This document shows, piece after piece, positions 1 to 8,128 of a DNA stretch of 64,000 nucleotides. Position 1 is the first letter of the stretch; each line of letters starts with the position of its first letter. This DNA is from CAZLIC01 sp964559535. GTDB lineage: Bacteria > Pseudomonadota > Alphaproteobacteria > Rhodobacterales > Rhodobacteraceae. The DNA is taken from NCBI GenBank assembly GCA_964559535.1, contig CAZLIC010000002.1, positions 1-64,000 on the forward strand, in the 5' to 3' direction. The notes below the pieces were generated by a model, which did no database searches, was not told the origin of the DNA, and saw only the letters and a list, made by a program, of their open reading frames with translations. A program made the translations under genes and the position numbers.

Positions 1-20
1 CAAGGGCTTGCGCGCGCGCG

Positions 21-1373
21 TTAACGTTGTGGCAAGGTCTGTCCCATGCGGGCAAGGGCGGGCGGCACGCTGGCCAAATGGTGCGCAATGGCGGGATCGG
101 TGCTGCGCAGGCCGCGCAGGCGAGTGATCCGGTCGGGCGACAGGGCGTCGGGCGCGAAGGGTCCGGCCTTGCGCAGCAGTTCGACGTCGGCAAGGCGTTC
201 GTCGGCCCAGCCGTGCGGGCGACGCAGGGCAAAGCGGGCGCGGGCCTGTGCGGCCAGGAACGGGCCGAGGGTGCGGGGTGTTTCGGGCGGGTAGTCGGGG
301 CCAAGGGGGATGGGCGTGTCGGCCAGCGACACCCATTCGACCTGCGGGCCGGGGTGCAGGATGGCGAAACCTGCCGGGAAAGCGCAGGTGGAGGGGACGG
401 CAATTTGCGCCAGCGGGCCATGTTGGGTGTTTTCTGTCGTGATTCCAGCAGTATGCAGGTGGCCGCTGACAACCCACCTTAACCCGGCTGCAGCCAGCGC
501 CGGGGCGACGTGGCGCGGCGGAATGACCTCGGTTTCGCGGGAATTTCCAAACAGGGCAAGGCGATGCGCGGCGTCCTGGTAGGGGTCGCCGGCGGGATAG
601 TGCGACAGGGCGACAAGTGTGGCGTCCGTTGCGGCGGCTTCTGCGGAAACCTGCGCAACCCATTCCAGAAGACGCGGTTTTTGCCGCAGCGTGGCCGCCC
701 ATCCGGCGGTGGCGGGGTCGAGCAGCCCGCGTTTGCGCGTGGGGGCGATTTGGTGGCCCGCGGGTTCGAAGACATTCGCGTCGAGCAGCAGGAGCCACAG
801 GTCCGGGGTTGGGATGATCAGGCGGGAGGTTTCGGGGAAATCTGCCGAAACGGTGCCGTCGGCGGAGGTGGCGGTGAAGCGGGAGGCGTGGCGCCCCCTC
901 ACCCCATCCCTCTCCCCCGCGGGGAGAGGGAGGCGCAGGCCGGCGACGGTCAGCGCCTTGTCCAGCGGGGGGATGAAGGCCGCGCCGGTGACAAGCGTGC
1001 CGGGGGCGGCCAGCGAGGGGTCGGAGGTGACGGTGGCGCTGCCGAAGCGGGTGGCGGTGTGCTTGCCCGCGAGGCCCCAGCCGTCATGGTTGCCGGGCAG
1101 AAGGTGGAAGGTCAGGTCGAGTTGTTCGGCCAGAAGGGCGGCGGTGGCGGCCAGGTTGGCCTGCTGGCCGTCATCGGAATAGTCGCCGAGCAGGACCACA
1201 TGGCGGATGCCGCGGGCGCGGATGGCGGCAAGGGCGGCGCGGAAGGCGGGAAGGGATTCGTTTACACCGCGCGGGGCGGTTTTCACGTCTTGCCACGGGC
1301 GCAGGGCGGGGAACGGCAGGCCCCAGGCCTGCGGGTGGTGCAGGTGGGCATCGGCGATGACGGCGACGGTCAT
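21..1373 (-). CDS. Calcineurin-like metallophosphoesterase
   Basis: Predicted cytoplasmic hydrolase of phosphomono- or diesters; substrate unknown. The 450-residue product has the dinuclear-metal motifs in order: D-A-H near residue 8, GDYSDDG near 60, GNHDG near 95, SHYP in the second half and GHLH near 330. The ATG at 1373 is chosen because it overlaps the stop of the upstream methyltransferase in an ATGA; a longer open frame runs to 1514 but its extra residues are arginine/proline-rich shadow of the neighbour. It is the last gene of a minus-strand chain: sugar dehydrogenase, methyltransferase, phosphoesterase. Oddly, residues near 145-160 (PLPAGERDGVRG) are encoded by a dispersed palindromic repeat read in frame, probably a surface insertion between the metal motifs. 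Family assignment is firm, role is not. Confidence 0.85.
   Translation of the reverse strand: MTVAVIADAHLHHPQAWGLPFPALRPWQDVKTAPRGVNESLPAFRAALAAIRARGIRHVVLLGDYSDDGQQANLAATAALLAEQLDLTFHLLPGNHDGWGLAGKHTATRFGSATVTSDPSLAAPGTLVTGAAFIPPLDKALTVAGLRLPLPAGERDGVRGRHASRFTATSADGTVSADFPETSRLIIPTPDLWLLLLDANVFEPAGHQIAPTRKRGLLDPATAGWAATLRQKPRLLEWVAQVSAEAAATDATLVALSHYPAGDPYQDAAHRLALFGNSRETEVIPPRHVAPALAAAGLRWVVSGHLHTAGITTENTQHGPLAQIAVPSTCAFPAGFAILHPGPQVEWVSLADTPIPLGPDYPPETPRTLGPFLAAQARARFALRRPHGWADERLADVELLRKAGPFAPDALSPDRITRLRGLRSTDPAIAHHLASVPPALARMGQTLPQR
893..945. repeat. REP-like palindromic element inside a coding region
   Basis: The core is an 11-bp inverted repeat, 907-917 pairing with 921-931 (CCCTCTCCCC / GGGGAGAGGG plus one T-A pair), with loop CGC. 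The flank CCCCTCACCCCATCC is the usual lead-in of a dispersed proteobacterial repeat. Its three-frame translations (PLPAGERDGVRG, PHPIPLPRGERE, PLTPSLSPAGRG) are phrases often seen where such repeats are translated. Here it is read in frame by the metallophosphoesterase. Repeat identity is from memory of the family, not a search. Confidence 0.7.
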
Positions 1374-1840
1374 GCGCGGCGGTAGAGGAAGTAGCGGCCT
1401 TCGTCCACGCCGGCGGGAAGGGGCAGGGGGTGTAGCGCCGGGTGGTCCAGCGGCAGGCCGCTGGCGGCGATGCCCTGTGGCGCAAGCAGCCCGGCGACCA
1501 GCCGTGGCAGCCAATGCAGGGTCAGCGCGTCGCGGTCGGGGTAGCCCTGGCCGATGTCGGCATGCACCAGGGCGGCGTTCCGGCCGATGAAGGCCTGTGC
1601 GGTTTCGGCGATTTCGCCTGCAACGAAGTGGTCTGGCACCGATGAGCCATGCGCCAGCATGGCGCGGTCGAAGGCGGTGATGTGGCGGTCCGGGAACCGT
1701 TCGCGCAGGTGGCTGAAGGTGCGGCCGTTGCCGAGGCCGATTTCCAGGATGCTGCCCGCGGGCAGGGGCAGGGTGGCGATGTGGTTCAGCACGTCGCGCT
1801 GCGCCGACATGCGGCGGATGAAGCTGTCGAGCCTGCTCAT
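1370..1840 (-). CDS. Small class I SAM-dependent methyltransferase
   Basis: A 156-residue protein with the SAM-binding glycine loop EIGLGNGRTFSHL near residues 32-44, followed by an acidic beta-2 end (ITAFDRA), so a Rossmann-type methyltransferase is likely. It is short for the family (usually 200 or more residues), with only a compact core and a C-terminal beta hairpin ending YFLYRR. It overlaps both neighbours by 4 bp (ATGA at 1837-1840 with the dehydrogenase stop, ATGA at 1370-1373 with the phosphoesterase start), so the three genes are translationally coupled. Context suggests modification of a sugar nucleotide or glycan, but the acceptor cannot be read from sequence. Confidence 0.75.
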   Translation of the reverse strand: MSRLDSFIRRMSAQRDVLNHIATLPLPAGSILEIGLGNGRTFSHLRERFPDRHITAFDRAMLAHGSSVPDHFVAGEIAETAQAFIGRNAALVHADIGQGYPDRDALTLHWLPRLVAGLLAPQGIAASGLPLDHPALHPLPLPAGVDEGRYFLYRRA

Positions 1841-3159
1841 GCCTTCACGATATGGGGGCCGGTATGGCCGCGGCGGGCCATGGCGTTGCGGGTGTCGATG
1901 ACCAGGCGGGCCTGTGCCAGCAAGGCATAGTCGATGGCGTCATGGTCGGTGGCGATGAGGACGGCGTCGAAGGCGCCGAGGTCGGACAGCGGCGTGGAGG
2001 GGCGGCCCATCAGCGCGCCGTATTCGCGCGTGCGGGGGATGGCGGGAAGGTGGGGGTCGTGGAAGGCGGCGGTGGCGCCGCGTTCCTCGATCAGGTCGAT
2101 GAGTTTCAGTGAGGGGCTTTCGCGGATGTCGGGGACATTCTTCTTGTAGGCCAGCCCGATGATGAGGATGCGGGCGCCATGCAGGGTGCGCCCCTGCCGG
2201 TCAAGCGCCTGGGCCAGCCGGTCAACCACGTGGTGGGGCATGCGGGCGTTGATCTCGCCTGCCAGTTCGACAAAGCGGGTGGAGAGGTCGTATTCGCGCG
2301 CTTTCCAGGTGAGGTAGAAGGGGTCGATCGGGATGCAGTGGCCGCCCAGGCCGGGGCCGGGGTAGAAGGGCATGAAGCCGAAAGGTTTGGTGCTGGCGGC
2401 CTCGATCACCTCCCACACGTCGATGCCCATGGCGTCGTAGATGACCTTCAGTTCGTTCACCAAGGCGATGTTGACGGCGCGGAAGATGTTTTCGGTGATC
2501 TTCACCGCCTCGGCCGTGGCGGGGGTGGAGACGGGGACCACGCGGTCCACCACGGCGGCGTAGAAGGCGGCGATCAGGCGGCCGGCCTCGGCGCCGTCAC
2601 CGGCGGTGACCTTGGGGATGGTGGTGGTGGAGTGGCTGCGGTTGCCGGGGTCTTCGCGTTCGGGCGAGAAGCCGAGGAAGAAGTCACTGCCCGAGCGCAG
2701 GCCGGTTTCCTGCAGGATGTCGCGCACCGGGCCTTCGGTGGTACCGGGCCAAGTGGTGGATTCAAGCACCACGATCTGGCCGGGGCGCAGGGTGGCGGCG
2801 ATGGTGCGGGTGGTGCCGGTGACGTAGGACAGGTCGGGTTCGCGCTGTTTCGTCAGCGGCGTGGGCACGCAGATGACGATGACATCGCAGACGGCAAGGG
2901 CGGCGAAATCGGTTGTCGCGGTCAGGCGGCCTGCGGCGGTGAGGTGCTGCAGGGTTTCCGGGGGGACGGCGTCGATGTAGCTGCGGCCCTGGGCGATGGC
3001 GCGTGGTTTTTCCGGGTCGATGTCGAAGCCGGTGACGGGGAAGCCTGCGGTGGCGGCCGCCGCCGCCAGCGGCAGGCCGACGTAGCCCAGGCCGATGACG
3101 CCGACACGGGCGCTTCGCGCATTGAGCCGGGCAAGCAGGAGGTCGGCGCGGTTTTCCAT
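1837..3159 (-). CDS. Nucleotide-sugar dehydrogenase (UDP-HexNAc 6-dehydrogenase type)
   Basis: Oxidises the C6 hydroxyl of a UDP-sugar to a uronic acid using two NAD+. The 440-residue product starts with the NAD-binding loop VIGLGYVGLPLA (about residues 20-31) and carries the catalytic-cysteine motif GGHCIPIDPFYL near residue 260. The long form of that motif, and the C-terminal domain beginning ARILIIGLAYKKNVPD, resemble the WbpA/TviB/WecC group (UDP-GlcNAc or UDP-ManNAc) more than UDP-glucose dehydrogenase; this is a family-level inference. It is the first gene of a minus-strand chain and diverges from the GT4 gene at 3306 across 146 bp, which must hold both promoters. It would supply an acidic sugar nucleotide for the surrounding glycosyltransferases. 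Confidence 0.9.
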   Translation of the reverse strand: MENRADLLLARLNARSARVGVIGLGYVGLPLAAAAATAGFPVTGFDIDPEKPRAIAQGRSYIDAVPPETLQHLTAAGRLTATTDFAALAVCDVIVICVPTPLTKQREPDLSYVTGTTRTIAATLRPGQIVVLESTTWPGTTEGPVRDILQETGLRSGSDFFLGFSPEREDPGNRSHSTTTIPKVTAGDGAEAGRLIAAFYAAVVDRVVPVSTPATAEAVKITENIFRAVNIALVNELKVIYDAMGIDVWEVIEAASTKPFGFMPFYPGPGLGGHCIPIDPFYLTWKAREYDLSTRFVELAGEINARMPHHVVDRLAQALDRQGRTLHGARILIIGLAYKKNVPDIRESPSLKLIDLIEERGATAAFHDPHLPAIPRTREYGALMGRPSTPLSDLGAFDAVLIATDHDAIDYALLAQARLVIDTRNAMARRGHTGPHIVKA

Positions 3160-3305
3160 GGCTGACTGTGCGTCTGCGGAAACGGTTGGCCTGTCAAGCG
3201 CAGGGTGGACACGTTTTTGGGGTGCACATCCTGTGGAAAAGTCCTAATTGTGCCGCTGCAACAGGAGTGTGGCTTATGCGTCATGGTGAAGGGGCAAGAT
3301 AGTCA

Positions 3306-4388
3306 ATGCGGATTGCGTTCTATGCCCCGCTGAAATCGCCCGACCATCCGGTGCCTTCGGGCGACCGGCAGATGGCGCGGTTGCTGGTGGCGGCGCTGAA
3401 GCGGGCAGACCATCGGGTGGAGGTGGCATCGCAGTTGCGCGGGTTTCTGGGCGATGCCGAAGATGCGCAGACGCACCGCGTGATCGAGAGCATGGCCGCG
3501 GCCGAACGCAACCGCATTGCCGAGGATTGGCGCGACGACAAGCCGCCGGAGCTGTGGTTCACCTATCACCCCTACTACAAGGCGCCCGACCGGATTGGCC
3601 CGGCGTTGTGCCGTCAGTTCCGGGTGCCGATGGTCACGGTGGAGGCGTCGATTTCGCCGCGCCGTGACGTGGGTCTGTGGGCAACGCAGCAGGCCATGGT
3701 GCGCGAGCAGGTGGAGGCGGCGGCGCTGAACCTGTGCCTGACGCAGCGCGACATGGACGGGCTGGCGGCGGCGGTGCCGGGGGTGCGGACGCTGCGCATG
3801 CGGCCGTTTGTGGATGTGCACGCGGGGACTGGAGCGCACGAGCCGGGGCATCTGGTGACCGTGGCGATGATGCGGCCGGGCGAGAAGCTGGAGAGCTATC
3901 GCGCGCTGGCGGCGGCGCTGGCGCTGGTGACGGGCGCCGACTGGCGGTTGACGGTGGCGGGCGATGGCGAGGCGCGCGAGGCGGTGATGGCGGCCTTTGC
4001 CGGGCTTCCGGCAGACCGGATCACCTGGGCGGGACAGTTGTCACCCGAGGGGGTGCAGGCGCTCTTGGCGCGCGGTTCGGTCTTCGTGTGGCCGGGGGTG
4101 GGCGAGGCCTTCGGGCTGGCCTATCTGGAGGCGCAGGCGTTTGGCCTGCCGGTGGTGGCCTTTGCCAATGCCGGGGTGCCTGAGGTGGTGGAGGACGGCG
4201 TGACCGGGTTCCTGGTGCCTGCGGGCGACGTGGCGGCGCTGGCGGCGGCGGTGGGCGTTTTGCTGACCGACCCGGCGGGGCAGGCGCGCATGTCGGCGGC
4301 GGCGAAGGCCAAGGTGGCGCGCGACCATACGCTGTCGGTGGCGGCGGCGACGATCAAGGACGCCCTGAAGACCTTGCCGGGGGCCTGA
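3306..4388 (+). CDS. Glycosyltransferase family 4 (GT-B)
   Basis: A 360-residue retaining glycosyltransferase. The N-terminal half is a variable acceptor domain. The C-terminal half has the GT4 hallmarks: VTVAGDGEARE near 220, the VFVWPGVGEAFGLAYLEAQ stretch near 260 containing the E-x7-E donor-binding pair, and the GLPVVAFANAGVPE loop near 280. An AAGGGG ribosome-binding sequence (3289-3294) precedes the ATG. The stop is directly followed by the GTG start of the deacetylase, so the two form an operon. It probably adds one sugar of a surface glycan; donor and linkage unknown. Confidence 0.88.
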   Translation: MRIAFYAPLKSPDHPVPSGDRQMARLLVAALKRADHRVEVASQLRGFLGDAEDAQTHRVIESMAAAERNRIAEDWRDDKPPELWFTYHPYYKAPDRIGPALCRQFRVPMVTVEASISPRRDVGLWATQQAMVREQVEAAALNLCLTQRDMDGLAAAVPGVRTLRMRPFVDVHAGTGAHEPGHLVTVAMMRPGEKLESYRALAAALALVTGADWRLTVAGDGEAREAVMAAFAGLPADRITWAGQLSPEGVQALLARGSVFVWPGVGEAFGLAYLEAQAFGLPVVAFANAGVPEVVEDGVTGFLVPAGDVAALAAAVGVLLTDPAGQARMSAAAKAKVARDHTLSVAAATIKDALKTLPGA

Positions 4389-5120
4389 GTGCTCGCCCTG
4401 CAGCGTGCGCTGGACAAGGCGGCCAAGGCGGGCCGCCCGATACGGTTCTGGCTGCGCGATGACGATGTGCAACAGCCTTCGGTCGCGCTGGACACCTTGC
4501 TGGACCTGTGTGCGGGCCGCGTGCCGCTGACGCTGGCCGCGATTCCGGCGGGGGCGGGGGGGGCACTGGCCGAGCGGCTGGCGGGGTTGGACGGGGTTTC
4601 GGTTGCGGTGCATGGCTGGGCGCACGTGAACCACGCCTGGCCCCACGAGAAGGCGCGCGAACTGGGCCGTCACCGCCCGGCGGCCGTGGTGGCGGCCGAG
4701 GTGGAGGCGGGGCTGGCGCGGCTGCGCGACCTGATGCCGGGGCAGGTTGTGCCGGTGCTGGTGCCGCCGTGGAATCGCGTTGCCCCCGATGTGGTCGCGG
4801 TAATGCGCGGCTTTCGGGCGCTGTCGGTGTTCAAGTCGGAACGTCCGGCGGCCTTGCCCATGGTGAACGTGCAGGTGGACATCATCGATTGGCGCGGGCA
4901 CCGGGGCGGGCAGGATCTGGGCGTGGTGGAACGCCGCATCCTGGCGCGGGCCTATCGGCAACGGCCTGTGGGCATTCTGGCGCACCATCTGGTGCATGAT
5001 GCGGCGGCCTGGCAGGTTCTGGAACGCCTGTTCGGTGTGACCTGCGGCCATCCCGGCGCAAGCTGGGTCACGCTGTCGCAACTGGTGGACGAGGTTGCCA
5101 CGGCTTCCACGACGCCATGA
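4389..5120 (+). CDS. NodB-like polysaccharide deacetylase family protein
   Basis: A 243-residue protein starting with GTG immediately after the upstream stop. It keeps a divergent NodB signature: an aspartate cluster FWLRDDDV near residue 23 (motif 1) and HGWAHVNH near residue 77 (motif 2, two metal histidines), then PPWNR near 123 (motif 3) and a late histidine motif LAHHLVHD near 200. A metal-dependent deacetylase acting on N-acetyl sugars is therefore the best guess. There is no signal peptide, which is unusual for a periplasmic polysaccharide deacetylase and could mean that a cytoplasmic precursor is the substrate. Its last 53 bp overlap the 3' end of the convergent gene at 5068. Confidence 0.72.
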   Translation: MLALQRALDKAAKAGRPIRFWLRDDDVQQPSVALDTLLDLCAGRVPLTLAAIPAGAGGALAERLAGLDGVSVAVHGWAHVNHAWPHEKARELGRHRPAAVVAAEVEAGLARLRDLMPGQVVPVLVPPWNRVAPDVVAVMRGFRALSVFKSERPAALPMVNVQVDIIDWRGHRGGQDLGVVERRILARAYRQRPVGILAHHLVHDAAAWQVLERLFGVTCGHPGASWVTLSQLVDEVATASTTP

Positions 5121-6036
5121 GCCCCTTGCCTGCCAGCGCGGCAGCGTCCTGCAGGGAGCCGTCGGGGGGCAAGGTGCCTGCGACAAGGTCATGCGGGGCC
5201 AGCGTGACGGCGCCCGACCGGGCCAGAAGCGTGAGGATCACCGGCCCGGTGGTCCACCACGCGGGGGCGCCGGGAATCTGCGCCTCGACGTCGGGCAGGA
5301 TGCGGTCAAGCGTGGTGAAAACGGGGTGTCCGGGCGGGGCGGCGAGGAACGAGTTGGCCAGAAGAAGCCCGCCGGTATGGGTGAGGCGGGGTGTTTCCTC
5401 GGCCAGCGCGCAGAGGCCGGTCAGGGGCAGGTAGGCGTCGAACGTCAGGTCATGGCGGGTGGGCGCCCAGTCGGCATCGAGGTAGATCCCGCCGTGGGCG
5501 GCAAGGATGGCATAGCGCGCGGCATCGACGGCACCGGGATAGTCGCCCGCCGCAAGGCGCGTGCGATAGGTGGCGCGGTCGGGGATGCCGAGGTCGGCAA
5601 GGTCGGGCTCGCGCCACAGGCGGTAGGCCAGGCCGTTGCGTGTGGCGTGGTCGGCCCAGGCGCCCAGCGTGGGGGGCGGGGGCAGGGGGCCGATCCAGAC
5701 CTGGTGCAGGATGCGGGGAACGGCCTGGCGGTCGGCAAGGGCGCGGGCGGCGCGGTCCTGCACGGCGAAGGGGGCCAGCGTGGCGGGGGGCGGGCCGAGG
5801 TGAAACTGCAGGCCCGCGCGCGCCACGGCATCGCCCGCGGCCTTGGCGTTGCGCAGCAGGCCCGCGTGCAGCCTGCGCGGCAGACCCAGGGCGGTCTGGG
5901 GTTGCAGCGCGGCAATGGCCGGGTCGGCCGCGGCTGCGGCCAGTTCGGCCCCGGCGCCCGCATGGTCACCCGCCGCGCGCCGGGCGGCGGCGCGGGTCAG
6001 GGCGGCGGTCAGTCGGTGCTTGGCGGCGATGTCCAT
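5068..6036 (-). CDS. DXD-containing glycosyltransferase (Gly_transf_sug type)
   Basis: A 322-residue protein. RILHQVWIGPLP near residue 115 and GGIYLDADW near 185 are the two hallmarks of the DXD sugar-binding glycosyltransferase family (OCH1/capsular type), where LDAD binds the metal and nucleotide sugar. About 100 alanine-rich helical residues precede the catalytic domain. The start at 6036 is taken because the upstream frame to 6147 gives only atypical sequence. It is convergent with the deacetylase gene (53-bp tail overlap) and divergent from the ABC ATPase gene (116-bp gap). Donor unknown. Confidence 0.82.
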   Translation of the reverse strand: MDIAAKHRLTAALTRAAARRAAGDHAGAGAELAAAAADPAIAALQPQTALGLPRRLHAGLLRNAKAAGDAVARAGLQFHLGPPPATLAPFAVQDRAARALADRQAVPRILHQVWIGPLPPPPTLGAWADHATRNGLAYRLWREPDLADLGIPDRATYRTRLAAGDYPGAVDAARYAILAAHGGIYLDADWAPTRHDLTFDAYLPLTGLCALAEETPRLTHTGGLLLANSFLAAPPGHPVFTTLDRILPDVEAQIPGAPAWWTTGPVILTLLARSGAVTLAPHDLVAGTLPPDGSLQDAAALAGKGLMASWKPWQPRPPVATA

Positions 6037-6152
6037 TATGCATGGGCGAAGTGGTGGACAGGACGGGGGGCGGTCAACTAGGGTCGCGCCAGATAACGAA
6101 AACGTCAGCCGAGACAGAACAAGGCCCGGCCCGGAAACACAAGGCACTGCGG

Positions 6153-8039
6153 ATGACCACGGGAACGGACCTTTTGCGTGTCGAAGACATGCATGTGACC
6201 TTTCGCCTGCCGCGCGGCTTGGTGCAGGCCGTGCGCGGCGCCAGCCTGCGGGTGCTGCCGGGCCGGGTGACGGCGCTGGTGGGCGAAAGCGGGTCGGGCA
6301 AGTCGATCCTCAGTCAGACGGTGATGGGGTTGCAGCCGGCATCGGCCGAGGTTTCGGGCAGGGTGCAGTTCTGCGACAGCCAGGGGTCGGTTCCGCGTGA
6401 CCTTCTGGCGCTGCCGCGTGACGGGCGGGCGATCCGGGCCATTCGCGGCGGGCGCATCGGCATGATCTTCCAAGAGCCGATGACGAGTTTTTCGCCCTTG
6501 CACACCATCGGCAACCAGATCGAGGAGGTGGTGGCGCTGCATCTGCCCTTGTCGCGGGCCGAGCGGCGCGAACGCTGTGAGGAGATGCTGGCGCAGGTGG
6601 GGTTCCGGGCGCCGAAGCGGGTGTTCGACATGTACCCGTTCGAGCTGTCGGGCGGGATGCGGCAGCGGGCGATGATCGCCATGGCGCTGGTCTGCGACCC
6701 CGTGCTGCTGATCGCCGACGAGCCGACGACGGCGCTGGACGTGACCATTCAGGCGCAGATCCTGAAGCTGCTGCGCGACCTGCAGCAGCGTCTGGGCATG
6801 GCGATGCTGCTGATTACCCATGACCTGGGCGTGGTGGCCAATGTCGCCGACGAAGTGGCGGTGATGTACCACGGGCAGGTGATGGAGGCCGGGCCGGTGG
6901 AGGCCATCTTCCGCCGCCCGCAGCACCCGTACCTGAAGGGGCTGATGCAGGCGGTGCCGCATTTCGGGATGAAGCCGGGCGACCGGTTGCGCCCGCTGCG
7001 CGAGGTGACGGTGGACCGGTCGGTGTTGCCTGCCGCACCCAGGGCGCCTGCGGGCAATCCGCCCGATGTGCTGCTGCAGGTGCGCGAGCTGTGGAAGACC
7101 TATCATACCAAGAAGGGCGGCTGGGGGCAGGCGCGCACGGCGGCCCCGGCGGTGGCGGATGTGTCGTTCGACATCCGCGCCGGGGAATGCCTGGGGCTGG
7201 TGGGCGAATCAGGCTGCGGCAAGACCACGGTCAGCAAGATGCTGATGCGGGCCGTGGCACCCGATTCGGGCAGCGTGACCTATGACGATGGCGACGGGCC
7301 GGTGGATGTGCTGGGAGCGCAGGGCGTGGCGCTGGACCGGCTGCGCCAGCGCATCCAGATGGTGTTCCAGGACCCGGTGTCGAGCCTGTCGCCGCGGATG
7401 ACGGTGGGCGGCATCCTGGCCGAGCCGCTGGAGATTCACCGCCGGGGCGACCGCGACAGCCGCCGCGCGACAGTTGAGGGGCTGTTGCGGGCGATCGGGC
7501 TGCCGGGCGATGCCGTGTCGCGCTATCCGCATTCGTTTTCGGGCGGGCAGCGGCAGCGCATCGGCATTGCGCGGGCCCTGGCCCTGTCACCCCGGCTGAT
7601 CGTCTGCGACGAGCCGGTGTCGGCGCTGGACGTGTCGGTGCAGGCGCAGATTCTGAACCTGCTGAAGGACCTGCAGCGCGATCTGGGGCTGACGCTGCTG
7701 TTCATTTCGCACAACCTGGCGGTGGTGGACTACATGGCGGACCGGGTGGCGGTGATGTGGGCGGGGCGGATTGTGGAAATGGCGCCGCGGGCCACCATCA
7801 TGACGGCGCCGGTGCACCCCTATACCAAGGCCTTGCTGGCCGCGGTGCCCTTCCCCGATCTTGAGCGCCCGCTGGACTTTGCCACCGCGGGCACCACCAG
7901 TGACGAGGCGCGCAAGGCCTGGCCGGCCGCGTTTCAGGTGGGCGAGGGGGAGGGGCAGGCGCTTTCGGTGCTGGATCTGGGTGATGGGCATCAGGTACTG
8001 GCCCGCGCCGGGGCAAATGCGCGGGAGCTGGCGGCATGA
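6153..8039 (+). CDS. ABC transporter ATPase, two fused domains (DppDF/YejF type)
   Basis: A 628-residue protein carrying both nucleotide-binding domains of an oligopeptide-type importer. Domain 1 (about 5-270) has Walker A GESGSGKS, signature LSGGMRQR and Walker B LLIADEP. Domain 2 (about 300-570) has GESGCGKT, FSGGQRQR and LIVCDEP. Each half is followed by the C-terminal extension typical of Opp/Dpp ATPases. The ATG at 6153 (AAGG 8 nt upstream) begins the first domain; the open frame further upstream is shadow. It is the first gene of the importer array. Its stop overlaps the ATG of a 30-codon mini-ORF that leads into the binding-protein gene. Energises import through the permeases at 9970 and 10965. 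Confidence 0.95.
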   Translation: MTTGTDLLRVEDMHVTFRLPRGLVQAVRGASLRVLPGRVTALVGESGSGKSILSQTVMGLQPASAEVSGRVQFCDSQGSVPRDLLALPRDGRAIRAIRGGRIGMIFQEPMTSFSPLHTIGNQIEEVVALHLPLSRAERRERCEEMLAQVGFRAPKRVFDMYPFELSGGMRQRAMIAMALVCDPVLLIADEPTTALDVTIQAQILKLLRDLQQRLGMAMLLITHDLGVVANVADEVAVMYHGQVMEAGPVEAIFRRPQHPYLKGLMQAVPHFGMKPGDRLRPLREVTVDRSVLPAAPRAPAGNPPDVLLQVRELWKTYHTKKGGWGQARTAAPAVADVSFDIRAGECLGLVGESGCGKTTVSKMLMRAVAPDSGSVTYDDGDGPVDVLGAQGVALDRLRQRIQMVFQDPVSSLSPRMTVGGILAEPLEIHRRGDRDSRRATVEGLLRAIGLPGDAVSRYPHSFSGGQRQRIGIARALALSPRLIVCDEPVSALDVSVQAQILNLLKDLQRDLGLTLLFISHNLAVVDYMADRVAVMWAGRIVEMAPRATIMTAPVHPYTKALLAAVPFPDLERPLDFATAGTTSDEARKAWPAAFQVGEGEGQALSVLDLGDGHQVLARAGANARELAA

Positions 8040-8128
8040 GCGGAGAACAAATTTCTTGCAGAAAGAAATTTGCAAATTCCTTTCTTCAAGGAATTTGGTC
8101 GGCGCGGCGTGAAGGGAGCGCGGCATGA
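8036..8128 (+). other. 30-codon bridging ORF spanning a repeat element
   Basis: The ATG (8036-8038) overlaps the ATPase stop as ATGA and the TGA (8126-8128) overlaps the binding-protein ATG as ATGA, so this frame exactly bridges the junction. The peptide starts MSGEQISCRKKFANSFLQ and ends in an arginine/serine-rich tail. Most of it is encoded by the double hairpin at 8048-8097. A matching bridge exists at 28737-28808. It may be a translational relay rather than a functional peptide; whether it is translated is unknown. Confidence 0.35.
8048..8097. repeat. 50-bp double-hairpin element, copy A
   Basis: Two directly adjacent 25-nt hairpins. Hairpin 1 is 8048-8057 (CAAATTTCTT) pairing with 8063-8072, loop GCAGA. 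Hairpin 2 is 8073-8082 (CAAATTCCTT) pairing with 8088-8097, loop TCTTC. All arm positions are Watson-Crick. The same architecture recurs at 28746-28795. The AT-rich sequence contrasts sharply with its surroundings. A 10-bp direct repeat, GCGGCATGAG, flanks it at 8031-8040 and 8120-8129. Confidence 0.85.

Noticed and set aside
1374..1514. N-terminal extension of the metallophosphoesterase
   Set aside because: Arginine/proline-rich residues overlapping the methyltransferase gene; the ATGA overlap at 1370-1373 gives the natural start.
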